Below, one piece after another: positions 39,543 through 51,700 of a stretch of 64,000 nucleotides of DNA. Where the stretch lies: NCBI GenBank assembly GCA_023238725.1, contig CM041547.1, forward strand, positions 18,237,144 through 18,301,143. Reading direction: 5' to 3'. The notes under the pieces were generated by a model that worked only from the letters and a program-made list of their open reading frames with translations, was not told the origin of the DNA and did no database searches. The position numbers and the translations under genes are program-made. Numbering within the stretch: the first letter of the stretch is position 1; every line of letters begins with the position of its first letter. Origin of the DNA: Scortum barcoo. Its lineage: Eukaryota > Chordata > Actinopteri > Centrarchiformes > Terapontidae.

Positions 39543-40504
39543 AATAAATCCCCCTTTGTTTTTAGAAAAAGAAATACTTACAATTAAAAGAACACAAAAT
39601 CAATTTGCCGCAGAGGGCTAATGACTTTACGTGAAGCGGATCAACACTTGCAGGAATAATACAGCAGAAAGGCCTCGTAAGCCGGACGGAGTTGAAGTGT
39701 GTTTGAAACATCATGCTAAGCACTTAAAATCCAAAAATTCAAGAAGAAAAAAAACCCACATGAAAGGTGAATCACGCACATGTGATTATAACCATTTGAA
39801 ATGACTTTGAGTTTTCACAATAGTAACGTTATTAAACCTTTTACACTGAAAAGGGTCAGGGTCCTTTAAAAGGACAGCTTCACATTGTTCCTCATCGCGT
39901 CCACTTAAAGTGAACATTAGGAAGGGATCTGTTAAAGGACAGAATATGAACAAGAGGGCTGATTATAACATGCAAAAATCTGTTTCATATGAAGTCTTTA
40001 AACAGCCAGACCTTAAGAGCAAAGTCAGGAAATCGAGGAAGTCATACTGGACAAAAAATAACACCTTAAGTACACACTATTAAGTAAACCATATAGAACA
40101 ATATTTCATGATGTTTGGACTGTCAGTGGCACCATTTTGCATTCCCATCAGATTAAAGATCTGATTAAAGACCAGGAAAAAAAATGCAAATGGCCGACAC
40201 ATGAATCTTAGTAGCAAACTCATGTACATGATTGTGCTCTTGTTTAATGGTGACTTGTATATTTTCTATTAACTCACTCTGAGGCAGATCAAACTCGCAG
40301 GAGAATGCGTACAAGTCTCCAAACCTATCACAATAAAAGTATGGAATCTGTTAATGGTGACAAATGCATAAAAAATGAAAAGATGACGAGAATCAAACAT
40401 GACCCTGTGTGTGTTTGCAGTAACAAGCAAGTTGCCAAGGTTTTCTCAAGAGAGGTTTTGGATTTTCAATAAAGACATTTTGCCAGAAAGAAAAGAAGTC
40501 ACAG

Positions 40505-40506
<2 letters not shown>

Positions 40507-40538
<32 letters not shown>
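40507..40538. repeat. (CA)16 microsatellite
   Basis: Uninterrupted CA run in the presumed mrtfa 3'UTR. Confidence 0.95.
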
Positions 40539-40539
<1 letters not shown>

Positions 40540-41716
40540 CTGTGTTACCAAAATGTTCCACAGCTAAAAATGTCAAACAAATGTGTCTTATAATACATTT
40601 TCAGTGTAAAATTTTAAAGAGGGACAGGGCTTAAATAAAATGCCCTTTGCCCCCATTGGCAAAAGTACTGATACAGTACAGAACAGCCAAATATCACCAT
40701 TAAGAGAAACCAAATACTTACAAAAAAATCCTTACGAAGAAGGCGTGTCATGAAATTATGTGTCAACCATCTATGAAGCTGCATATATCCATTAGATAAG
40801 TGCAAAGAGAAAGGGAGTAAAACCGCAGTATTGTACCTGTCAAGACTAAAATGTCAAAAACAACCAGACAAACCTGTTGGTGCCACAATGTGTGTAAACA
40901 GGAAGCATTGTGAGCAGAGTGCGGCGCTAACATCGAGCTGTGTGTTTCATGTAATAGACATATTACTGCTATACATTTACATTCAGAAGATTTCATGCCA
41001 AATATATTCCCGCATGAAATATTAATACAAATACTACTTACAGTGCAATACAAATACTTTGCATTTTAGAATGTACATACTATAAAGTAGCAGTATGTCA
41101 AATACAAAAATGGAGACACTGCAGCGTGTACAATCCAACATTCAATATTGACTTTTGCAAAGTGCACAGTATATTTTACTTACTTCGTTTTGACCAAAGT
41201 AATGTCACTTTACCATAATACTGGAGCTGTGCGGAAATCCCTATGCAGCCATTGACCTATCTCATAATAGTAACATCTTATACCAGGATTGTAGTTCAGC
41301 ATTTCATAATTTAGAGTTGGATTCTCTTAACCTTTAATCAGTTGGTTGCATAAGAAATGTGTTGGCAGTCATGGGATTCTAGGGACAAGGCACAATGAAA
41401 CCACCATTTTAAAAATGTACAGTAACAACAGTAGATAGCTGCATTTCTTCACCACTTGTAAGAATATAAATTAATGAAGGGCCTGCTGCACGTAGATGCT
41501 GTCAGTTGCATCGCTCTCAGTGCTGAAGGCTGCACAAGATCCAACATTTTGTCTCAGACGTCGAGAGGTAGACACAGCAGCTGTCGCAGTGTTTTCAAAA
41601 AAATACATGAGATTCAGTAACGTGTCACCTCAAATTATAATGTATTTCGAAACTATGCCCCTGCAGCATCAGTCTGACTGCAAACAACATCTCAACATCT
41701 ACCTACTGCCTTAACT

Positions 41717-41722
41717 TTTATT
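41717..41722 (-). terminator. candidate proximal mrtfa poly(A) signal (AATAAA)
   Basis: AATAAA on the minus strand 485 bases after the stop codon; the first canonical hexamer met in the 3'UTR. Confidence 0.4.
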
Positions 41723-42206
41723 GTTTAGCTGTACCTTTTCCTGTAGTGGTAAACTATTGATTATCTTTTCAACAAAAGCCAGCTGAGGATCTGCACTCTA
41801 ATGAGACAAAGGTCAGATAAACCGATGCACTTCTCCACAGTAACTCGGTGTCTGTGACAAAGAAAAGATGAGATTAATTACAGACAGATTCATGGCTCAG
41901 ATAAAAGTGTCTCATCAACCAAAGTCCCTCTAATGTGTTGACAAAACTGTCGCCAAAGAAGCAAGAACAGATATAGGACCTGCCTAATAAGTGTCTGCAC
42001 GGAAATCAATATTACAGTGTAAATCAAATAAATAAAGGTCAAAGTGTTTTAAGATTCAATATACCACTGCGTGAGAACACACAGACAGGGTGCTCTAATC
42101 AGACACTGAAGCCTCAGCAATCAATTTGTTTTTGTGCATGTGTGTGACTGTGTACGTCCATACAACCGAGCCCTGTATTAAATGTTTGTTTATCGATTGC
42201 TTTCGG

Positions 42207-42763
42207 CTATAGGCAGGAGTCCCAGTGTATCTGCAGGTCATAACCTTCCAGGAAGTCTGTGGAAAATACACTAGGGGGCGTTTGGGGGCCCAGTGGGGCC
42301 AGTGTGGGGGTTTCCTCTCCCCTGCGTTCTCCCGTGGTGAGATCCAACCAATCCATACTGTCCAGGCCTCGCTCGCCCTCCGCTGCCACGTCGAAGGTAT
42401 CCATGGGAGACGGGGGATGGTCCAGGATGCTGGGAGTGCACAGCATTTGACTGTGGAGGTCATCAATCAGAGTCAGCAGGCCGCTCTCCACCCCCAGCAG
42501 AGGCTTACCAGTGGTGCTTTCGAGAAAGTCCTCCAGCCGCCCGCTCCCAGCGTTACTGAGGTTTTGTGTCTCTTCCGTGGTACCGACGGGGTTCTGGAGC
42601 TCGAACGGCACAGAGGTGGCCGACTGCGGGGTGTCGCCGCTCTGAGGTATGGGGGGGGATAGCAACAGCTGGAGAGGGGAGGGAGGAGGGGAAGTGGCAG
42701 AAGAGTTTGGATTGACATAGTCCAGAGACGGTTCTGGTGCTGGTTTAAAGGTGGTCGACGTTT
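42207..42763 (-). CDS. mrtfa: mrtfa last coding exon: C-terminal transactivation domain and stop
   Basis: The acceptor is ttttccccttcag|AAACG and the exon enters with two bases of a split Glu codon. It encodes 184 residues and stops with TAG. It carries GRLEDFLES, LTLIDDLHSQML, ILDHPPSPMDT, LDSMDWLDL and the terminal HWDSCL, all diagnostic of MRTFA. The Pro/Ser-rich first half precedes these acidic, hydrophobic activation motifs. Confidence 0.96.
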
Positions 42764-45700
42764 CTGAAGGGGAAAACACAGAATTTCAAAAATTGTGAAA
42801 TTACAATGATGTGATGTTTGTTGCTCGCTTCTTCTATAATAAGTCATCAAACTGCTGAGAAAAGAAAAACACAACAAACAAAATGGGCAGTTATTGCATC
42901 ATACCTCCAGTCTGCAAAATGATGTCAATGAAATCATCTTCCTGCTCTGTATCCTAAGGACAGACACGCAGGGAAGAACACATTAAGTCTGTATGTACAG
43001 TTCACATAACACAGAACAATGTGACATAAGCACTTGATGTAAGATGGTATGATGTAATGCAAAGCAACATGCAGAGAACACAGTGTATATTAATATAGTT
43101 TACCAAACCTCAAAAATATCCCGGCAGACAGTTAAAAAAAAAATCACAGACAGTTCATTTTGCACAATGATACAGACAAACATGCTTTGTGTCATACTTT
43201 GTTATCAGGTGATGATGAGGTCTTAATGGAAGCTGGAGACAGAGGACTGAACAAGACATCCAGACTTGGGCACACCTGCTTTAAGAACACAACAAGAAAT
43301 TAAGTTTCCATTCACTTTTCAATTCATCCAATGCATCCAAAGTTGTCCAGGAAATCCTTCAAAATGTGAAGGGATGATACAAGTTGCCTTGAGAGATTAT
43401 CAATGTAGTCTGGAGATTACTTACAATTTGAGAAGAAGGTGATGAAGTGTGTCTCCCTGAGGGATCAGTCTCCTGGTCCTTGAAGAAAGGCTGCAGACTG
43501 GGAGGCGCCGACAAACACTGAGCAACTTCCTGCTGAGGCTGGTCTACAGACACCTGAAGTCCCCCATTCTGTGGCTTCAAATCAGTGAAAAAAGATAAGT
43601 GATAAGTGCTCCTTAAAGGGCAGCAGTGTTTTTCATTTCAGTAACACCTAAAATCGCTAATAGTTTCCCTACTTTTGACTTTTTTTGTTCTTTGCTGAGC
43701 AATGCCACACAACACATTCAGTGGCACTCATATACTCGTACCAGCATTTCAAACTACAACTATCTACCGCCACCCCTGTATGGAGTGTCATAGGAGGGGT
43801 AAAAAGATCAACAAAGACTTCTGATGACAGCGATATGTGCCATCAGCACACAGTGTTCCAGCAAACCTTGACTTTTTTTCTTCCAGACAGGCTTTGCTAC
43901 GGCACACCTGCACTTGACGGCAGATACCGTACATCTCAATTAGCCAAGATGCGTCTTTGTTGCTCCACCGTTAACAACATAAATCATAGTAATGGAAGAT
44001 GTCATTAGAGTAATTAGCAAAGCAATAATAATCAGCATCGTGATGGTGTCAGACACTCTTATCAAGGACGGCTGTCACTGTCTGCAGCAGCATACATCAT
44101 TAATTCCTGCTGCTGTTGGACTCACTGGAACAGCTTTCACCCTCGTGTTTCGCCCTCTCTTTATGGAGCATTAACAGACTCTTGTGTTGTTGCTCCAGAG
44201 AGGTGAAAACGAGGCTCCGGAGTGTGTATATATTATGAAGCGGATCCATGAGATGTATGAAAGAGATGCGCGGACGTCTTTTAAGGTTTAACATCTGCTG
44301 TTCAGTGCATATTTGTGACAGCAGAAATGAACCATCCAGAAACTTTAAAAAGGTCAGCTTTTACTCGCACATCGCTTGTCAAAGCTACAGATTAGTTTTG
44401 AGGTGTTGATTTATGGAACTGATGCTATGACCTGTGGACACTTTTTAAGCAACTCCTACTATAGTTATTGACCACAACTGAACAACTAAACAGGGTCTCA
44501 CATCTATTAAATCTCTATAGAACTTTTAAAGATAAAAATCCCTACATAGTGGCGCATCATATTCATGTACTGTAAAAGCTGTCATACACACACACACACA
44601 TTTATATATGAGACTATTTTCTATTTATCTTTCAAGTGTTTTCCTGTTGTACAATGCTACTCCATACTATGAATTCAGATCACCAGCGTCTTGATTTAAA
44701 CCTTACCTTTGTCTTTTGTTGTGTTAAAAGTCCTTCGTTCATGCTCTGTTTGTTTTGATTATCAGCTTCAGGCAGGTGAACAGGATTGTGGGCAGGGAGC
44801 TTGGCAGGAGAGGACTGTAGTCGCTGGTGGAAAATGAGCATATTGGTATTTCTGTATAAGTGTTAAATATAATTAAAAAAAAGAGTGCACTAGAGAACAG
44901 CTTTCTTTTTATGAGTCATTCACACAGGGCTGTATATATATACGCACACAAGTGGACTGCTGAAACTCAGTCATGTACCTGAAGCGTGACCTGATTGGTT
45001 GCTTTGCTCTCTTGTGCATCGGTTCTTTGGTTTTCAGCGACGTGACTGGTCAGTGCAATCAGGAAGTGGTTACCATTGCTGTCAGTGACCAGAGTCGGGG
45101 TGGAGTTATTCTTCAGCAGATCCAGCGGGAATGATGCTGACTGCTGGTTGAGGTACGCTTGAGGCACCTGCACAAAACCCAAAGATGACTTTTAGAGGAG
45201 GAATCTTGATTTGTGGACACTGAACTTCACATGTGACTGTCAAAAAACTTTCCTAACCTGTGGTGGCTGCTGCTGCTGCGCCTGTTGTTTCTGCTGTATG
45301 AGCACCTGCTGTTGCTTCAGGTGTATCTTGGTCTGTATCTGGATTTGTTGCAGCTGTTTCGTCTGCTGCTTATTTTGCTGCTGTAAAAGCAACTTTTGCT
45401 GCTTCAGTAGAATCTGTTGCTTCAGCTGCATCTGCTGCTGCTTTGACTGTTGATGCTGCTGTTGTGACTGAAACAGCTGCTGCTGCTGTTTGAGCTGCTG
45501 TTTCTGAGATTTCCTCTTTCTCTGCTGAGAAAGTTTTTGCAGGTTCTGCTGATTCTCCAGCGTCTGACTGCAGTTCTGAATTTTCTGCTGCTGATTCTGA
45601 ATGCTGTGATGCTGCTGCCGCAAAAGTTTCTGTATGGCCTGTTGCTGGGCCAGCTGCAGAGTGGTTTGCTGGAGGCATACATGTTGCTGATGCTTTGTGT

Positions 45701-48700
45701 GCGTGTTCAACTGCTCCTGCGCTTCCGGAGTTTCGGATGAGGTTTTGGACATAGTTGTCTCAGGCACAACTTCCTCTGCCTCCATGGCTTCCTGCTTGAC
45801 TGTTACCTTGGTAACATCCATGTCACGTGAAACGGATGATAGTGGAGGGGGGAATGGTGGTTGGCCAAATGAGAGAGGGACAGTGGGCTTATCAGGAGGT
45901 TCTTGTTTAACTCTTAGAAGAACCAGCGGCTCGGGAACTCGTCCACCTCTCGCCCTGTGCTCCAGCTGCATCCTCAGCACCTCCACCAGCCTCTGCTTCT
46001 GCCTCAGCATCCGCGTCAGCTCCTCTATCTGCTTGTCCTTTTCCTGCAGCATCTTGTCTTTGTCCATCGTCACCACTGCTGTGGCTGTAGTGGTGGGGGC
46101 AGCTGATGAAACCAGGCAATGTTTCTGCAGCGAGGCTGACTTTAAGGAGAACTGACAGGCTGCTGGGGTGGAGCACTTTGGCTCTTCCTTTATGCTCATT
46201 GGAGGCTGAGCAGCTGAACATGGCTGAAGGCTCAGCTGGGTGAGAGGTGAACCCATCTAGACAGAAAGACAGAAAATAAAAATAGGTAAAGACACAGTAG
46301 GAAGCCAGAACATGAGTGCAAGAGCTTGAGACTACTAAAATCACATTTCAAGAGTTTACAGCTACGCTAGAGCTAAACAATAACATCTGCATGCTGACAC
46401 GTTGACAGTGATAATGTGTTAGGGTAGGTGCTAGGTGAGGCGGAATTGGACCCAGGATGCAGATGAGGCAGGAGGCTGAGTAGACGTTTTACTTTTTATT
46501 GATGATGAACACGGGAACACAAGGCAAGGCAGGAACACACGAGGGTTGAGGCAGGAACAGAACAGGAAGCGAAGCACAGGACAGAACCGATCAGCACGGC
46601 ACAGAACAAATCAGCACAGCACAGACGACACACGACAAAGAACAAAGGAGAAGGACTGGCTTAAATAGGAGGAAAGGAAAGTGGAAACAGGTGGAGACTA
46701 ATGAGGACAGGTGAACCTAATTGGGGCAGAGCAGGCAATCAAAAAAGGAGGGAAACACAAAAGGGCAGGAAGTAAAGTGAGAAACAGAGAGGAGAGACGA
46801 GACTACAAAATAAAACCAGGAAGTGCAGGACAAAGAACATGCAAAACCCTAACATTACCCCCCCCTCAAAGGACGGCTTCCAGACGTCCCATGATTGTTC
46901 AATAAGTCTAAGCAGGGAGGGTGGAGGGCGCGGAGGAGGGATTCGGGAAGGGCGGAGGGGGTCCGGAGGAGGGATTTGGCCCTCTGGCGGCCGGGGCGGC
47001 AGTCCAGAAGGCGTCCGAGCGGAGACCGGGACCCTCGGGGAGGCCGACGATGGCGTCAGGCGAAGACGTGAACCCTCCGGTGGCCGGGCGCCGACGAATG
47101 GCGAAGACCCTCCGGCCCGGCACAGCAGGCGGCGGAGGCAGAACTCTCAGGAGGCCGACGGCGAGGGCGAAGCGGGGGCTGGAACCCTCGGAGAGCCAAT
47201 GGCGGCGAAGACCGGACCGGGCTTCGGGAGGCCGGCGGCGGCGAGGCCAAACGGCGAAGCCGGAACCCTCCGGTGGCCAGCGGCGAAGGCCAAGACCCTC
47301 CGGCGGCGGCAAGATCCTCGAGGAGGCGGCAGCGAGCGACGGGATGGAACCCTTGGGAGGCCGGCGGTGAAGGCCGGAACCTCCGGTGTTGGCGGCGGCG
47401 AATCAGTTCAGGCGAGTGTCGGCGGGAGGCGGCTGCCGGGCGGAGCCGCAGAAGTTCGGGAGGAAGTGTCGGCGAGGAAGGCCGGCGGAGAGCCGCAGAG
47501 TTCAAGGCGAGTGTCGGCGGGAAGGCCGACCGGAGAGCCGCAGAGTTCAAGCGAGGTGTAGCCGGCGGGGAAGGCCGACGGAAGCCGCAGAGTTCAGGCG
47601 AAATGTCAGGCGAGGCTGTCGGCGGAAAGCCGGAGTTCAAGGCCAGTGAGAAGGCCCGACGGAGGCAGAAGTTCAAGGCGAGGTGTCAGGTCGGGGAAGG
47701 CCGACGGAGAGTCAAGTCTCTGAGGGGCGCTGGGAGGCTCAAGACTCGGAAGCTGGGCCATGCAGGCTGAAGGCTGAGAAACAAAGATGCAGGCTGGAGA
47801 CCGGCTAGCTGGCAAGGGTGGAGGCTTGGGTGCAGGCTGGAAACCCGCTGGCTTGGAGACAGCAGCTGGAACCCTGCTTAGGCTTGGAGGCAGGCTGGAA
47901 ACCCGCTGGCCTGGAGGCAGGCTGGAAACCGGCTGACCAGGGTGCAGGCTGGAGTGACTGGGGTAGATGAACCAGTTGGAGGTTGGCAGGCATAGAGCCC
48001 CGTGCCGTCAGCAGTTCTCTGAATAAGCCTGGGACCTGTTTTGTCAGCCAAGGATCACCAGCTAAGCGGTCAAGGGCCAGTTCTAATGCTGTCACCCTCT
48101 GTTGGTGATCTAGCACAGAGTACATAGAAAGAAAGCCAGTGATCAGGCGAAATGAACGCTCCCCGTATTCCCGGGTCCCTACCACGTCTGCTGGGTCCAT
48201 GTTGGTCGTGTCGTTCTGTTAGGGTAGGTGCTAGGGTGAGGCGGAATTGGACCCAGGATGCAGATGAGGCAGGAGGCTGTGTAGACGTTTTACTTTTTAT
48301 TGATGATGAACACGGGAACACAAGGCAGGAACACACGAGGGTTGAGGCAGGAACAGAACAGGAAGCGAAGCACAGGACAGAACCGATCAGCACGGCACAG
48401 AACAAATCAGCACAGCACAGACGACACGACAAAGAACAAAGGAGAAGGACTGGCTTAAATAAATAGGAGGAAAGGAAAGTGGAAACAGGTGGAGACTAAT
48501 GAGGACAGGTGAACCTAATTGGGGCAGAGCAGGCAGGATCAATCAAAAAAGGAGGGAAACACAAAAGGGCAGGAAGTAAAGTGAGAAACAAGTGAGGAGA
48601 GGCGAGACTACAAAATAAAACCGGAAGTGCAGGACAAAGAACATGCAAAACCCTAACATAATGTTAACATGCTGATGTTGAGCAGATTGTTTACCATGTT

Positions 48701-51700
48701 CACCAACATGCTTTAGTGTGTTAGCATGGAAACTAGCATGCTGATTAGCACTACACAGAAAGTAAAGCTGTATGTTTTGATTGTACTCTACTCTTGATTG
48801 TAATCATTTTGCACTCTTACTTAATAACGATATTCCTGAATTATAACCAAAATATAATTCAATTCTGAATTGATTTTTTTTTACAATTTTAAGTACATTT
48901 TACAGCTATTTGCAGTGCATCAAAAATATATTAGTCATTTATAATAGTACAGAACATATTAAGTAGTGCCACTCTGCACAGTAAAAAAGTTCACCATTAT
49001 TACAAAAATATACTCAGATAATTAACATGTAATTACAATGTAATGGTGTCTCCTAATGTAGTTAATTTATATCAAGTTGTACTAATTATATACTGTTAAT
49101 ACACTAAGTACAACACTAATATGTTAATACATCATGTATTTGGAAGGTTACTTCATTTTCAATGCAATGCAGTAGTTATTTGTTAAGTTTTAATACACTT
49201 CTGGGGTTACCTAAGATTGAGTCAATGTATTACCAAAAAAAATTAGAATAATAATTCAGACCATTTCCCTCAAAGGGTCGCTGTTAAAGCTGGGATCTTC
49301 TGGGCTCATGGCGCCTGGTGAGCCGTCAGAGGGGGTGAGCGAGGCAGGGGGGGAGGAGACGGTCATGAGCTGCTGAGGGGTGGCTGCAGCCGGAGTGGCA
49401 CTGCTACCTGCATCAGCTCCACCTGATATGATATTAGGCAGAAAGCATGACGATAAAACAATATACTCTATCTTCTTTATCTTTTAACACTAGAGTATTT
49501 AATTCTGTGACGAGTGATGATTGGCTCAATCACCTGACTGACCGGCCAGAGAAGATGTTTGACGGCACTGAAGCTGAAACTGTTGCTGTTGTTGTGAGTA
49601 GTTTCCTGCTCCTTCAGCCCCTGGCCCTGTGGTACCCCCTGCTGTTGGAGAGGGGGTAGTGTCACTGCCGCCGTTCAGCTCCTGGTAGGTCCTCAGCCTC
49701 TCAATGAGGTCGTTCTTGGTGCCAGAGACTGGCAAGCTGCGCAGCTTCAGCTCGGACTTGAGCTCCGCGACCTGAAAGAAGACGGAGTAAAAGAGAAATT
49801 GAGATTGACGGACAAGAGCGAAGAGATGAGGATGAATATCAGTGGAGAATTGAAAAGGATCAAAGGAAAAAGAGGAAAGAAAACAAAAAGACAGAGCAAT
49901 CCATCACAGTCCCTTGCTTTGTGAACTCGGAGTTGGCAGGCCACTGTTCGCTGACAAAATGCCGTTAACAGCGAATCTTTTACATATGTCAACTTCTATC
50001 CACCACTTACTCCATCGACTCCATCAGCAGCAGAGAGTGCTGTCGACCCTCCATGTACTGACTGTAGACTGAAAACGTATTGTAGTAGTGGATATAGTTT
50101 CTAACCATCAGCACATCATGAGAATCAATCTCACACAATCTCATGAACTAACTGCATCATATTCTTCTGAACATGTTGCTGACCTTCATCTCATCCAGCT
50201 TCGGAGGTAGAGACGCCGGCTTTGTCGCACCCAAAGGAGCAGAGCTCTGACGGCTGTGGCTGCCCTGGTTAGGGGGGGCTGTCGAAGGGGCAGCGACTGG
50301 CCGAGGTGGGGAGGAGGTGGTCGTGGAGCTGGAGGAGGAAGAGGCAGATGGCTGCTGATCTTTCTGAGGTCTGTTGGAGAGAAAGTCAAGGGAGAGCAAA
50401 AGTATATAGTGACCTCTACAGTCTTCAGACAATAACATGCAAGTAGACCTTTACTGTGCATTACAAGTTTGACCACCTGCAAATACACATACTTGGGTGG
50501 AGCAGGCAGGATGGCGTGGTAGTTGTAGTGCTGCTGCTGCTGAGTGAGGATCTGGAGCTGCAGGAAGAGCTGCTGCTGCTGGAGGATTTTGGCATAAGAC
50601 GAGTCCAGATGGGGAGGAGGCTCTTTATCTCCCTTCTGGTCGGGAGGGATGTACTGATGGTACTTTAACTTTTTAATCTAGAGGGCAACACATCAACGAT
50701 ATGACAAATGATCATTTTAGAACAGTAACGCAACAGTATTGTCTGCATGTTTAAAAAGCGGAGTAAAAAACTACCTTTGGCTTGTTGTCTTTAGGTTTCT
50801 TGTGTCTCGGGGCAGAGCGGTCGGAGTTTGGTTTTGGCTGGAACTGAAAAGAAGGAGGGATGCTGAGTGCATGCTGGAAACTTTTACTCAACATTATAGC
50901 TATTTTTCTATGTCGGAAAATTATGTAACTTAAAGCCTGCATTATTTTCAAGACGACTTGAAGGAAGCATGACAATCTGTATGACCTTATAAAAGTGACA
51001 AGGTGAATGTCTTGGCAAACAGTTGCCTATTTAGCAGTCCTCACTCTCCTTGTAGCTCTCTTTTGGTCTCTACCAGCTCCTGTGGGAAATATCTGGTTCT
51101 TTAGCTGCTAAATGCTCCACTATTTGCACTGGCTAGTCCCTAATTTTGTCATCTGCTGTTTGGGGCTGGTTAGGTAGAGTAAAGTGGGCTTAGGAGACCT
51201 TTTTATGCTGATAACAACAGTCTGCTGCTGACCGTAAAACCAAAAACAGTGAGTTGGAAGACACTACAACAGCATCTGAGTGGAACTGCAGAGACCGGTG
51301 ATCTTTCTGATTATGTTGGATTCCCATGTCTGAAGTTCTTTTCACCACTACGAGTGTCTCTGTCATTACACACATTTGTTTGATCCATTATTAATATAAA
51401 CAATATTAGTTAGGGCAGCTTTAATAAAAGCCCCAACTGTGGAAACACAAGCAAATCTGAGCACAGTTTACACATTTTCACAGATCCTGACACACTTTTG
51501 ACCCTTTACCTGTTGGCTGACAGATGTCACTTACCTTGATCTGTGAGATCGCACTGGCCATCTGGCCAGACTGTGCTGCCGTCCCATTGGTCAGCTTCAA
51601 TGAGGGGGAGGGTCCAGAGATTGGTGGGAGAGGAGGAACAGAGGAAGGGACCTAATTGATGAGATGAAAACATACTGGTGATATATTGTATTGTACATGT

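Larger units (their letters stand above)
39543..42206 (-). other. mrtfa 3'UTR (extent uncertain)
   Basis: AT-rich DNA directly downstream of the mrtfa stop codon with no open frame or dispersed repeat, only a CA microsatellite at 40507-40538. Candidate poly(A) signals at 41717-41722 and 39537-39542 would give 3'UTRs of ~0.5 kb and ~2.7 kb. Confidence 0.5.
46417..48658 (-). mobile_element. non-autonomous LTR retrotransposon, 2.24 kb
   Basis: Two near-identical direct LTRs (46417-46854, 48217-48658) flank a 1.36-kb internal region and are bordered by a 5-bp duplication TAATG. The LTRs differ by only a handful of substitutions and short indels by eye, so the insertion is recent. Orientation is minus, from the polypurine tract and LTR signals. 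No protease, reverse transcriptase, RNase H or integrase is present, so it must rely on a helper element. A standard primer-binding site starting TGG directly after the 5' LTR is not obvious. The internal region is very GC-rich and repetitive, unlike the AT-rich intron around it. Confidence 0.92.
46366..48770 (+). repeat. older dispersed repeat ('aacatgctgatgtt..'), split by the LTR element
   Basis: The left piece (~46366-46416) reads AGCTAAACAATAACATCTGC and TGCTGACACGTTGACAGTGA; the right piece (48659-~48770) continues with GTTAACATGCTGATGTTGAG, TTTACCATGTTCACCAACAT and GCATGGAAACTAGCATGCTG. Removing the LTR element and one TAATG copy restores a continuous fish repeat of the GCTAACATGCT type. 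Confidence 0.75.
46257..49261 (-). other. mrtfa intron 11 with LTR retrotransposon insertion
   Basis: A 3-kb intron of which 2.24 kb is a young LTR element (46417-48658) inserted in an older dispersed repeat. The remaining 48.8-49.26 kb is AT-rich and featureless. Confidence 0.9.

Noticed and set aside
42225..42662. 145-codon plus-strand frame over the last mrtfa exon
   Set aside because: Antisense shadow of the conserved C-terminal activation domain.
45211..45740. Cys-rich and Leu-rich plus-strand frames over the Gln-rich exon
   Set aside because: They are the reverse complement of CAG/CAA codons (CTG/TTG), giving artificial Leu, Cys and Ala runs.
46839..47561. 240-codon Gly/Arg-rich plus-strand frame
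   Set aside because: It is the antisense of the GC-rich repeat core of the LTR element, where stops are rare in all frames.
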